DNA from: Plesiocystis pacifica SIR-1
GTDB taxonomy: Bacteria > Myxococcota_A > Polyangia > Nannocystales > Nannocystaceae
Length of the DNA stretch: 64,000 nt
NCBI RefSeq assembly: GCF_000170895.1
Contig: NZ_ABCS01000030.1
Location: 1-64,000, forward strand
Direction: 5' to 3'
The position numbers and the translations under genes are program-made. Shown here in pieces: positions 1 through 7,996 of the stretch; the first letter of the stretch is position 1; every line of letters begins with the position of its first letter. The notes under the pieces are model-generated. The model was given only the letters and a program-made list of their open reading frames with translations, was not told where the DNA came from and searched no databases.

Positions 1-86
1 TACGTGTGAACGTTCAGAGCTGGACCCCGCGCCACCCTTTGGATTCAGGCGACAGCGGGGAATCCGACCCTCCCGGCCCGTGCCCG
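1..86. repeat. Palindromic element, copy A (right half only, cut by the window edge)
   Basis: The right arm of the roughly 158-nt inverted-repeat element described at 188-345. The inner arm lies at 57-79 and the outer arm (GTGCCCG) at 80-86; the left half would lie upstream of the window. Bases 1-86 are almost identical to 260-345, so this copy and copy B are a tandem duplication with a 259-bp period. Confidence 0.85.
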
Positions 87-187
87 TCGCCCATCGAAGC
101 CCAGACCTTCGCAGGCCCAACTCGGCTAGCCAGGAAAGCGCGGCGCACCAACAACCGCGTCGAGAGGCCGAGGCTCCTGGCATACCG

Positions 188-345
188 CGGGCACATGAGG
201 GTCGGGAGGGTCGGATTCCCCAGCGTTAGGAGCCGTTCCAACGACCGCCGAAGCGAGGCTACGTGTGAACGTTCAGAGCTGGACCCCGCGTCACCCTTTG
301 GATTCAGGCGACAGCGGGGAATCCGACCCTCCCGGCCCGTGCCCG
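188..345. repeat. Palindromic element, copy B (complete)
   Basis: An inner stem of 23 base pairs joins 199-221 to 316-338, all Watson-Crick except one G-T pair. An outer 7-bp stem joins CGGGCAC (188-194) to GTGCCCG (339-345). A four-base bulge, ATGA (195-198), sits on the left strand only. The loop of about 94 nt begins AGCGTTAGGAGCCG and ends TTCAGGCGACAGC, and both of these segments recur in the other complete copies. No reading frame is evident inside it. Confidence 0.9.
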
Positions 346-384
346 TCGCCCATCGAAGCCCAGACCCTTCGAGGCCCAACTCGA

Positions 385-798
385 CTAGCCAGGAAAACCA
401 GGAAAGCGCGGCGCACCGGCAACCACGTCCTCCCAGTTCGCCCGGTCGTCGCACAAAATGTGCGCCGTCGGCAACGACTCGAGGTCCGTGTCGAGAGACC
501 CCGCCGGCACCACGAGCAGCTTGCCCTCCATCTGCGTCGAGGGCATGGCCGAGCCGCACCGCGAGCAGAAGCTCCGGGCGTGTCGGGTGCCCGCGAGCGC
601 GAAGCTACGGACCGCATCGGCTCCGCTCGTCCAGTTCAGCTGCGCCTTGGTGGCGAACAAGTTGGCACCGTGGACCGAGCCCGTACCCTTGCGGCACCGG
701 CTGCAGTGGCACAGCGCGAACTGGTCGAAGGGTCCCTCGATCTCAAAGCGTACGGCGCCGCACAGGCAGCTCCCCTGATGTCTCGTCACGTCGGTCAT
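385..798 (-). CDS. GFA-family (CENP-V/GFA domain) zinc protein
   Basis: A 137-residue protein of the GFA family, small zinc proteins named after a glutathione-dependent formaldehyde-activating enzyme. Most members have no proven reaction. The expected cysteines are visible: C11 and C13 (SCLCG), C30/C32/C35 (CHCSRC) and C78/C81 (CSRCG), for a structural and a second zinc site. The length fits a single GFA domain. The last residues (about 128-137, rich in Pro/Phe/Gly) and the TAG stop are encoded by the flank of repeat copy B, so the natural C-terminus was probably rewritten when the repeat arrived. The neighbouring minus-strand UbiB-like gene ends 19 bp upstream of this start. The function in this organism is not known. 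Confidence 0.85.
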   Translation of the reverse strand: MTDVTRHQGSCLCGAVRFEIEGPFDQFALCHCSRCRKGTGSVHGANLFATKAQLNWTSGADAVRSFALAGTRHARSFCSRCGSAMPSTQMEGKLLVVPAGSLDTDLESLPTAHILCDDRANWEDVVAGAPRFPGFPG

Positions 799-817
799 GG
801 CGGTCCGCCACTACGGG

Positions 818-2200
818 CTAAGCCTCGCCAGGTTTCAAGTCCGGGCGCGCGCTAAAGCTGCCGTCGAAGCCGTCGAGGTAGCGGCGCAGGAAGGTGTAGG
901 TCGGCACCCGCGACTCGAGGATGCGCATGTTGCCGTAGTGCCCGACCACGGTGCGGTCGAGGAAGATCAGCTCCGTGGCCGGTTGGAAGGAGGAGACGTG
1001 CTTGACCGAGGCGGGGATCAGCTTGACGACCTCGTCGTGCACGGTGGACCGGCCGTAGTCGAAGATCGCCACGTCCACGAAGGGGTCGGCGAAGGTGTCG
1101 CGCCAGCGCTTGTAGAAGCTGAAGTCCGGCGCGCGGGTGTTGGGCCGGCGGGCGCCCAGGCGCATCAGCGCGTCGTCGACCCCGGGGTAGTCCTCGACCA
1201 GGCCGAACTCGACCACGTCCTTGTAGGCCTGGATGATCTCGGGCTCGAGCCACTTCACGCAGCCGAAGTCGTAGAGCACGATCTTGCCGTCGGGGCGCAC
1301 GGCGAAGTTGCCCGGGTTCGGGTCGGCGTGGATGATGCCGAACTCGAAGATCTGGCTGGCCATCATCTTGAACAGGTTGCGCCCGAGCTCGTCGCGCTGG
1401 GCCTGGGTGTAGCCGAGCGCTTCGATCTTGGTGATGGAGTCGCCGGGCTCGTAGCTGAGGGTCAGCACGCGCTTGGCCGAGCGCTCGCCGATGACCTCGG
1501 GCAGGACCATGAAGTCGTGGCGGCCGAGGTGGTGGCCGCGGAACAGGCGGACGTTGCTGGCCTCGTTGGTGTAGTCGAGCTCCTCGTGGAGCCGGGCGCG
1601 GACCTCTTTGAAGGAGGCGTTGAGGGCCTCGCGGCCGATGTCGACGATGCCGCTGGCCCGCAGGGCGATCTTGAGCTGGAGCAGGTCCGAGTCGACGGCG
1701 TCCTCGACCCCGGGGTACTGGACCTTGACGACCACGTCGCGGCCGTCGTCGGTGCGGGCGCGGTGGACCTGGCCGATCGACGCGGCGGCGAAGGGCTCGG
1801 GATCGAACTCGGCGAACAGGACCTCGGGCGCCGCGCCGAGCTCGCGCTCGATCTGCTCGCGGATGACCTCGAAGTCCATGGGCGGGGCTTCGCGCTGGAG
1901 CTTGCCCAGGGCGTCGCTGAGCTCCTTGGGCAAAACGTCTTGGGCGATGGAGGCCATTTGGCCAACTTTCATCACCGCGCCCTTGAGCTCGCCGAGGGTC
2001 TTGGCGATGCGGTTGCCCGACTCCCGGTTCGCGGCCTCCTTGGCCGCGGCCGCGTCCTCGTCCGACTGAAACAGCGACTTGACCTTGGTCTTGGCGAAAT
2101 TGCCGGCCACGGAGGCCGTCATGCCGGCCAGCTTCAGGAAGCGCTTACTGCGAGACGGGGGAGAAGACACCGCCCAGGAACTGTGCCCCCGGCAGGCCAA
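818..2200 (-). CDS. ABC1/UbiB (AarF) family atypical kinase
   Basis: About 460 residues matching the ABC1/UbiB/ADCK atypical kinase family. The hallmark N-terminal KxGQ motif (MKVGQMAS) is present, the alanine-rich loop reads AAASIGQVHRA in place of a glycine-rich loop, the catalytic region is HADPNPGN, and the metal-binding motif is YDFGC. Characterised members support ubiquinone or isoprenoid-lipid metabolism through ATPase activity; the substrate here is unknown. The start is uncertain. TTG at 2200 has AAGGA about 8 nt upstream, while GTG at 2170 gives a 450-residue protein starting closer to the conserved basic helix. The gene is divergent from the SMC-like ATPase gene at 2376. No membrane segment is obvious. 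Confidence 0.9.
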   Translation of the reverse strand: MACRGHSSWAVSSPPSRSKRFLKLAGMTASVAGNFAKTKVKSLFQSDEDAAAAKEAANRESGNRIAKTLGELKGAVMKVGQMASIAQDVLPKELSDALGKLQREAPPMDFEVIREQIERELGAAPEVLFAEFDPEPFAAASIGQVHRARTDDGRDVVVKVQYPGVEDAVDSDLLQLKIALRASGIVDIGREALNASFKEVRARLHEELDYTNEASNVRLFRGHHLGRHDFMVLPEVIGERSAKRVLTLSYEPGDSITKIEALGYTQAQRDELGRNLFKMMASQIFEFGIIHADPNPGNFAVRPDGKIVLYDFGCVKWLEPEIIQAYKDVVEFGLVEDYPGVDDALMRLGARRPNTRAPDFSFYKRWRDTFADPFVDVAIFDYGRSTVHDEVVKLIPASVKHVSSFQPATELIFLDRTVVGHYGNMRILESRVPTYTFLRRYLDGFDGSFSARPDLKPGEA

Positions 2201-2375
2201 GCTTGCAATCCTTCACGGTCTACGGGGGCTGTCATGCCGGGCAGGGCGGGTTGGGCGACTGGCGTGCACCGACGTGCAGGTCGGGATCGTCGGCTGGCGG
2301 TGACGGGGCTCGCCCTCGTTGATTGGCGGCATTGAGCGCTATCTTGGCGGGCGCTGGCTTTGTACCCTGCTGGCC

Positions 2376-4265
2376 ATGGCGCTGCCCGCCGACGAAGCCC
2401 ACGCCTCCCACAAGATCCGCCGCCTCGAAGTCCACGGAGGTTTCTGGGACGGCCTCGAGCTGGACTTTGCGGCGAATCTCAACTGCATCATCGGAGCCCG
2501 CGGCACCGGCAAGACGACGATCCTCGAGCTGTGTCGCCACTGCCTCGGTCAGATCCCCGCCGACGATCCCCAGCGCGCCAACCAGCTGGGCAAGCTGATC
2601 AAGGCCAACCTCGATCGCGGCACGGTGATGGTGACCATCGAGACCCGCGACGGGATGGTCTACCGGGTCAACCGGGGGAGCTCCGGGGACCCGGAGATCT
2701 CCGACGAGCGCGGCTCGCCGGTCGAGATCTCGCTCTCGCGCGGGCAGGTGTTCGCGGCGGATTTTTATAGCCAGCACCAGATCGAGGACATCGCCGTCAG
2801 CCCCCGGGCGCAGCTGGCGATCGTCGATCAGTTCGTCAGCGACGAGATCGCCGAGCTCGAGCCCGACCGCCGCGACCTGATCTCCAAGCTCGAGAAGAAC
2901 AGCGCCGACATCCACCGCCTGCGCCAGGCCATCGCCGACCGCGAGGAGGAGCTGGCCGAGATCCCCGAGGTCAAAAAGCGCATCGACGCCCTCGACGTCG
3001 GCGGCGACAAGGCCGAGGACATCAACCGCGAGGTCGCGCTCAAGGGCGCACGCGACCAGGAGAAGCGGACCATGCGGCGCGTCGACGAGGAGCTGGCCAA
3101 GGTCGTCGACAAGCTCGAGGACCTCAACCGGACCGTGCGCGGCTTCGGCCGGCTGATCGACAAGTCCGAGGGCGAGAACGCCAAGCTGTTCGAGCGCCTG
3201 CACATGATCCTCGAGCAGGCCGGCAGCGACGTCGCCGGTCAGCTGGGCGCGGCGCGCAAGCTGGTCGAGGACACCCGGGGCAGCGTCGACGCCCTCGAGC
3301 GCGAGCTCGGGGAGGCCCACGCCACCCAAGAGCAGCGCTACGCCGAGCTGCTCCAGCGCCACCAGGACGCCCAGGCCCAGGCCCGGGAGGGCGCGCGCTT
3401 GCAGGGCCGGCTCAACGAGCTGCTCGAGCGCCGGCGCCAGGTCGAGCGCCGACGAAAAGAGCTGCAAGAGCTCAACCGCCAGCGCGGCGAGCTGCTCGAC
3501 AAGCTCTCCGAGCTCCACGACCGCGTGTTCGCCCTGCGCCAGCGCACCGCCAAGGTGATCTCCACGCGCCTCGAGCCGGACATCCGCGTCAGCATCACGC
3601 AGTTCGGCGAGCGGGGCGAGTACGCCGACCGCCTGCGCAACGCCCTCAAGGGCCAGGGGCGCCACTACAACACCCTGGTCGCGCGCATCGAGCAGGGCCT
3701 GCCGCCGCGCGAGCTGGTCCGCCTGGTCGAGCGCAGCGCCGTGTCCGAGCTGGCCACGGCCCTCGAGGTCCGCGACGAGCAGGCTGACTGGCTCATCGAT
3801 CGCCTGCGCGCGGCCGAGGACGGCAAGCTGCTCCTCGACCTCGAGGCCCTGCAGCTCGAGGACCGGCCCAAGATCGAGCTCAACGACGGCGGGAACTACA
3901 AGGACGCGTCGACCCTGAGCACGGGCCAAAAGTGCACGACGATCCTGCCCATCTTGCTCCTCGACAGCGACCGGCCCCTGCTCATCGATCAGCCCGAGGA
4001 CAACCTCGACAACGCCTTCATCTACGAGACCGTCGTGCGCAACATCGGGGCGGTCAAGGCCAAGCGCCAGCTGATCTTCGTGACCCACAACCCCAACATC
4101 CCGGTGCTCGGCGACGCCGAGCGGGTGTTCGTGACCGAGTCCGACGGCCAGCGCGGCAGGCTGCGGGTGCGCGGCGACGTCGACACGGTCAAGCTGGAGA
4201 TCGAGCAGATCCTCGAGGGCGGGGCCGAGGCCTTCCTCGAGCGCAAGCGGAGGTACGGCCATTGA
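2376..4265 (+). CDS. SMC/Rad50-like coiled-coil AAA ATPase
   Basis: A 629-residue ATPase with the split architecture of the SMC/Rad50 type. Walker A is GARGTGKT at residues 40-47. A long charged coiled coil fills about 170-430. The C-terminal half brings the signature motif (LSTGQK), Walker B (LLIDQPEDNLD) and the H-switch (VTHN). Proteins of this build act on DNA ends or serve as sensor ATPases in defence and stress systems; no nuclease domain is visible here. I chose ATG 2376 because conservation-like sequence begins directly after it; TTG 2319 would add 19 unlikely residues. Its stop overlaps the start of the HEAT-kinase gene (ATTGA at 4261-4265), so the two are almost certainly translated together. 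Confidence 0.88.
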   Translation: MALPADEAHASHKIRRLEVHGGFWDGLELDFAANLNCIIGARGTGKTTILELCRHCLGQIPADDPQRANQLGKLIKANLDRGTVMVTIETRDGMVYRVNRGSSGDPEISDERGSPVEISLSRGQVFAADFYSQHQIEDIAVSPRAQLAIVDQFVSDEIAELEPDRRDLISKLEKNSADIHRLRQAIADREEELAEIPEVKKRIDALDVGGDKAEDINREVALKGARDQEKRTMRRVDEELAKVVDKLEDLNRTVRGFGRLIDKSEGENAKLFERLHMILEQAGSDVAGQLGAARKLVEDTRGSVDALERELGEAHATQEQRYAELLQRHQDAQAQAREGARLQGRLNELLERRRQVERRRKELQELNRQRGELLDKLSELHDRVFALRQRTAKVISTRLEPDIRVSITQFGERGEYADRLRNALKGQGRHYNTLVARIEQGLPPRELVRLVERSAVSELATALEVRDEQADWLIDRLRAAEDGKLLLDLEALQLEDRPKIELNDGGNYKDASTLSTGQKCTTILPILLLDSDRPLLIDQPEDNLDNAFIYETVVRNIGAVKAKRQLIFVTHNPNIPVLGDAERVFVTESDGQRGRLRVRGDVDTVKLEIEQILEGGAEAFLERKRRYGH

Positions 4266-5608
4266 GCCGGGCCAAGAAGACCGGCGAGGTTGCGTCCAAG
4301 CAATCTGCCAAGAAGAAGGCGACCAAGAAGAAGGCGGCCAAGAAGCCCACCCGGGCCCGGGCCCGGGCCGCGCGCGAGCAGGCCGAGCGGGCGGGTCGCA
4401 GCGCCGAGGCCGAGGCTGCGAGCGATGGGTCCGTCGGGGGGGAGTCCGAGGACGCCCCTGGAGGTCGGGACTGGTCGAGCTCCGACACCCTCGAGACCCG
4501 CGCCGAGCGGGACCCCGTGCTCGCGGAGATCGTCGCCAAGCCGTGGACCAAGCGGGTCGGGCTCATCGAAGGCATGATCGACGAGCTGCGCGCCCACCCC
4601 TCGGGCGCCGACCTGCGCGTGCTCGTCGAGCGCCTGCTGGCCCTGGCTGAGGACGAGAAGTGGGAGGTCCGCCGGGCCATCGCCAACGGCCTCGTGCACG
4701 TCGAGCACCCCCTGTTCGAGAAGCTCGCCGAGCGCCTCGAGAACGACGCCAACCAGTACGTGGCCCAGGCGGCCCGGCGCGCCGCCGACCGTCGCCGCGA
4801 GCTCGACCGCGAGTACCAGCGCAAGACCGACGAGATCGACGTCGTCGCCAGCGAGCTCCAGACCCTGCGAGAGACCCACGGCGAGGTCGTCGCTGCGGCC
4901 GCCGAGAAGCTCGCCGAGCACCGCTACAAGCTGCTGACCAACGAGACCACCCACGAGATGCGCACGGTGGTCGCGGGCCTGCTCGACGCCCTCAACAAGC
5001 TGCACGCCAAGCTCGAGGGCAGCCGCACGCCCAAGAAGCACTACGAGCGCAACCTGGGCATCGCTCGTGACTGGCGCGCTTTTGAGCTCATGCTCGAGGA
5101 CACCAAGAAGCTCGTCGACGATCCGAGCTACGACTCGGAGGACGTCGACCTCGGCGAGCTGGTCGAGAAGGTGATCGAGCTGGTCGAGGACGCCCTCGAC
5201 GTGCCGGCCGGCGTGCGCGTCGTCGCCGAGCTCGACACCCGCCCCGGGACCAAGCTGCACGTGCCCCGTAGCCGTTTGACCCAGGCCCTCTCGAGCTTGG
5301 TCAAGAACGCCATCGAGGCCTGCGAGGACGAGGGCACCGTTGCGATTCGCACGGCCATGGCCCGCCGCGGCATGGTCCGCGTGGACATCGTGGACACGGG
5401 CTACGGCATGGCGCCCGAGGAGATCCAACGTGCGCTGCTGCCTCTGGTCAGCACCAAGAAGGACGACCAGCACACCGGCGTGGGCTTGCCCCTGGCGCGC
5501 AAAATCATCGAGCGCGAGTGCCGCGGAGACTTCGAGATCACGTCCATGCCCGACGAAGGCACGACCGCGCGCTGCGTGCTGCCGCTGGGTCAGGACGACG
5601 GGTTCTGA
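4262..5608 (+). CDS. HEAT-repeat histidine kinase with lysine-rich N-terminus
   Basis: A 448-residue cytoplasmic histidine kinase. Residues 1-50 are Lys/Ala/Arg-rich and histone-tail-like, 75-95 are acidic, about 95-180 look like HEAT-type helical repeats, 180-225 form a coiled coil, and the phosphoacceptor is H231 in TTHEMR. The ATPase core shows the N-box (LVKNAIEAC), G1 (DTGYGM) and G2 (GVGLPLAR). No transmembrane segment is present, so the input is intracellular. The start is TTG 4262, inside the stop of the upstream ATPase gene, because the lysine-rich stretch follows immediately and the overlap implies coupling. The protein probably senses the state of the SMC-like ATPase or of DNA (inference), and it sits 111 bp upstream of a response regulator. 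Confidence 0.85.
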   Translation: MSRAKKTGEVASKQSAKKKATKKKAAKKPTRARARAAREQAERAGRSAEAEAASDGSVGGESEDAPGGRDWSSSDTLETRAERDPVLAEIVAKPWTKRVGLIEGMIDELRAHPSGADLRVLVERLLALAEDEKWEVRRAIANGLVHVEHPLFEKLAERLENDANQYVAQAARRAADRRRELDREYQRKTDEIDVVASELQTLRETHGEVVAAAAEKLAEHRYKLLTNETTHEMRTVVAGLLDALNKLHAKLEGSRTPKKHYERNLGIARDWRAFELMLEDTKKLVDDPSYDSEDVDLGELVEKVIELVEDALDVPAGVRVVAELDTRPGTKLHVPRSRLTQALSSLVKNAIEACEDEGTVAIRTAMARRGMVRVDIVDTGYGMAPEEIQRALLPLVSTKKDDQHTGVGLPLARKIIERECRGDFEITSMPDEGTTARCVLPLGQDDGF

Positions 5609-5719
5609 CTCGCCTCGCATCGGCGATGCACGCGATCTGGACTGGATCATCAGGCGGTGCTGTTCCAATGGCCCGTGGACGCGCGCGCGATTTGTCGACA
5701 TCATCGCTAGAGAGGCCCC

Positions 5720-6616
5720 ATGAGCACTCTATCGGCGTCGCGAAGCAAATATGTGGCCCTGGTCGTCGAGGACGACCCCACGCTCCTCGATCTGGTCACC
5801 GAGACCGTCGAGTCCCTCGGCCACGATGTCCACGCAGCGAGCTCCCAAGAGGGTGCCCTGGCGCTGCTCGAGGACATCATGTTCGACTACGTGCTCCTCG
5901 ATCTCTCCCTGCCCCTCAAGGAGGGTCGCTTCCCGCGGCTCGAGATCGGCTTCAACCTCCTCGATCGCGTGGTCGCCCTGCCCGGTGCGCGCCGCCCCGG
6001 CATCATCGTGATGACCGCCCACGGTGACGACCACGAGTTCTGTCGCCGGGCTCTGCTCGCGGGCGCCGACGACTTCATCAAGAAGCCCTTCGACAGCGGC
6101 AAGGAGTCGCCCGAGGCCGCCATCAAGGAGCTGCTCAGCAAGCGCGCCGCCGCAGCCCAAGAAGCCGCCGCCCGCTACGAAGCCAGCCACGGCGACGCCG
6201 GGACCATGGCCGCCAACGAGCGCCGGGCCAGCGACTCCATGGACAGCGGCCCGCCCGCGATCCACCTCATCGGCACCTACGACCGCCGCCGCTGCAACCT
6301 CGAGCTCAACGGCAAGGAGCTGCTCTTGTCCGAGCAACGCTTCCGCCTGTTCGCCCGCCTGGCCGTCCACGCCAAGCGCTCGCCAGGCCAGCACCTCTCC
6401 CTGCTCGACGTCCCCGAGATCCAAAGCGGCACGCGCCAGGCCCTCAACCGCCTCCGCAAAGACCTCGAGGCCCAGGTCCCCGGCTTTTGGGATCGGTGGA
6501 TCCGCAACGACGGCCACGGCAGCTACTGCCTGCAGATCCCGTCGGACTCCATCACCTACGACGCCGACGCCATGATGGCGCATAGTGAGCTGCTAGCCCT
6601 TCTGGCGAAGGGCTAG
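5720..6616 (+). CDS. Response regulator with a C-terminal winged-helix-like domain
   Basis: A 298-residue protein. The N-terminal receiver domain has the acidic pair in VVEDDP (residues 17-19), the phosphoacceptor D61 in LLDLSLP, the switch Thr in VMTAHG and the conserved Lys in IKKPF (K121 or K122). It carries an insertion of about 15 residues after D61. Residues 185-298 resemble the winged-helix/trans_reg_C fold (LNGKELLLSEQRFRLFARL, then an RQALNRLRKDLE helix and a terminal hairpin), linked by an Ala-rich stretch. This looks like the output partner of the HEAT kinase just upstream. The start ATG is preceded by GAGAGG. The DNA-binding assignment is from pattern, not proof. Confidence 0.85.
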   Translation: MSTLSASRSKYVALVVEDDPTLLDLVTETVESLGHDVHAASSQEGALALLEDIMFDYVLLDLSLPLKEGRFPRLEIGFNLLDRVVALPGARRPGIIVMTAHGDDHEFCRRALLAGADDFIKKPFDSGKESPEAAIKELLSKRAAAAQEAAARYEASHGDAGTMAANERRASDSMDSGPPAIHLIGTYDRRRCNLELNGKELLLSEQRFRLFARLAVHAKRSPGQHLSLLDVPEIQSGTRQALNRLRKDLEAQVPGFWDRWIRNDGHGSYCLQIPSDSITYDADAMMAHSELLALLAKG

Positions 6617-6747
6617 AAGCTCGCGATCTGTCGGGCCCTCGCTCGCCCGCGAGGCTCGGGCAGGTTTGCAGGCTGTCGGCCTTTCACAGGCCTCGGGGTC
6701 ATCGCTCCTCGCTCACCTACGAGGCTCGGTGAGTTCGTCGTTGTCGT

Positions 6748-6783
6748 CTCGATACCCCACTCGATACCCCACTCGATACCCCA
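6748..6783. repeat. Three tandem copies of a 12-bp unit
   Basis: CTCGATACCCCA repeated three times head to tail without mismatch. It lies in the intergenic region 76 bp before element copy C. Confidence 0.9.
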
Positions 6784-6858
6784 GGTCGGGAGCACTCCAA
6801 GTCGTCACGGAGAGCGCTCTCGGTTCTCCATGGAGGCCACGACCCTCCGCGAACCTAG

Positions 6859-7016
6859 CGGGCACGAAAGGGTCGGGAGGGTCGGATCCCGCAGCGTTAG
6901 GAGCCGCACCAAAGCGCACCGAAGCCGAGCTCCCCGCCAACCCCCAGACCCAAAGATCTCTCCAGCCCCCGCATTCAGGCGACAGCAAGGGATCCGACCC
7001 TCCCGGCCCGTGCGCG
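6859..7016. repeat. Palindromic element, copy C (complete, somewhat decayed)
   Basis: Same architecture and same length (158 nt) as copy B. The outer stem is CGGGCAC (6859-6865) against 7010-7016 with one mismatch. The bulge is GAAA (6866-6869). The inner arms are 6870-6892 and 6987-7009, with the two pairs nearest the loop lost. Compared with copy B, one T-A pair has become C-G on both arms. The loop starts AGCGTTAGGAGCCG and ends TTCAGGCGACAGC as in copy B, but its middle differs. Confidence 0.88.
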
Positions 7017-7195
7017 CTGTCTGTCGAAGCCCAGCTCCCCGCACGAGACCGAGCAACCGATTGCGAAGCACCGCTCGCTCCTCCCACACATCCAACCCAA
7101 TGGTTGCGAAGCATTGAGCTTCCACCCGAGATCGCGTGTGTTTGGCGCGCCACCCCCCCAGAAACAATCCCTCGAAAATTTGCGATTCTAATCCC

Positions 7196-7864
7196 GTGAC
7201 CGAGCTCCACCCGACCATCCCCCTCGACTTCGAGCGCCACGCCGAAGACGAGATGCGCACCCGCGCCGAGACCCTCTACGAGCTCCTCAATCAACGCCGC
7301 AGCGTCCGCAAGTTCTCCCCCGACCCCATCCCCCTCGACGTCGTCCGCAAAGCCATCCACACGGCCGGGACCGCCCCCAGCGGCGCGCACAAGCAGCCCT
7401 GGCGCTTCGCCCTGATCACCGACCCCGCCGTCAAAAAGCGCATCCGCGACGCCGCCGAGGCCGAGGAGCGGAGGACCTACGACGAGCGCATGAGCGAGGA
7501 GTGGCGCGAGGCCCTGGCCCCGATCGGGACCGACGCCAACAAGCCCTACCTCGAGATCGTGCCCGCGATCATCGTCATGATCCGGATCGACTACGGCCTG
7601 CGCGAGGACGGCTCGCGCATCAAGCATTACTACGTGCAAGAGAGCTGCGGCATCGCCCTGGGCATGCTCATCGCCGCCCTGCACCACGCCGGCCTGGCCA
7701 CCTTGACCCACACGCCGAGCCCCATGAACTTCCTGACCAAGATCCTCGACCGGCCCAAGAACGAGAAGGCCTACATGCTCCTCCCCGTGGGCTACCCGGC
7801 CGCGGACTGCGAGGTGCCGGACTTCTCGCGCAAGCCCCTCGATGAGATCTTGCTCGAGGTCTGA
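7196..7864 (+). CDS. Iodotyrosine-deiodinase-like nitroreductase (halotyrosine dehalogenase)
   Basis: A 222-residue FMN-dependent nitroreductase-superfamily protein that closely follows the iodotyrosine deiodinase (IYD) subfamily along its length. The FMN phosphate motif is RRSVRKF (34-40), followed by AGTAPSGAHKQPW (57-69) and the family ending RKPLDEILLEV. The substrate-clamping triad known from IYD (Glu, Tyr, Lys) is present as E91, Y95 and K116, which argues for a halotyrosine dehalogenase rather than a generic nitroreductase. GTG 7196 is preferred because the sequence before it is not family-like. It appears monocistronic, with a weak hairpin (about 7882-7920) downstream. The physiological substrate in a bacterium is unknown; bromo- or chlorotyrosine is plausible in a marine or soil setting (inference). 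Confidence 0.88.
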   Translation: MTELHPTIPLDFERHAEDEMRTRAETLYELLNQRRSVRKFSPDPIPLDVVRKAIHTAGTAPSGAHKQPWRFALITDPAVKKRIRDAAEAEERRTYDERMSEEWREALAPIGTDANKPYLEIVPAIIVMIRIDYGLREDGSRIKHYYVQESCGIALGMLIAALHHAGLATLTHTPSPMNFLTKILDRPKNEKAYMLLPVGYPAADCEVPDFSRKPLDEILLEV

Positions 7865-7996
7865 GCCGCACGCGCGACACCGAGCGGTGGGTGACCGCGC
7901 GCCCTGGTGTCACCGCGCTCACGCAGAAAACCCGAGCGCGAGATCGGGGCGCCCGTGAGGCTGCTCAGACGGTGAAAAAAGTGTTAGGAGAGACCC

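Larger units (their letters stand above)
1..412. repeat. 259-bp-period direct duplication carrying copies A and B
   Basis: Bases 1 to about 150 match 260 to about 412 with few differences. The shared block contains the right arm of the palindromic element and a flank running through the GCTAGCCAGGAAA/ACTAGCCAGGAAA segment to the GCGCGGCGCACC segment. The second copy has a small internal AACCAGG expansion. No gene is seen in 1-384. The end of the second block encodes the last residues and stop codon of the GFA-family gene on the minus strand. Confidence 0.8.
6617..7195. other. Intergenic region with repeats, no gene seen
   Basis: 579 bp between the response regulator and the nitroreductase. 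It holds a 12-bp tandem triplet (6748-6783) and palindromic element copy C (6859-7016). Open frames through it show repeat-derived, low-complexity translations and are not believed. Confidence 0.7.

Noticed and set aside
7882..7920. A terminator after the nitroreductase gene
   Set aside because: A GAGCG/CGCTC plus GGTGAC/GTCACC hairpin exists, but the stem is interrupted and no U tract follows.
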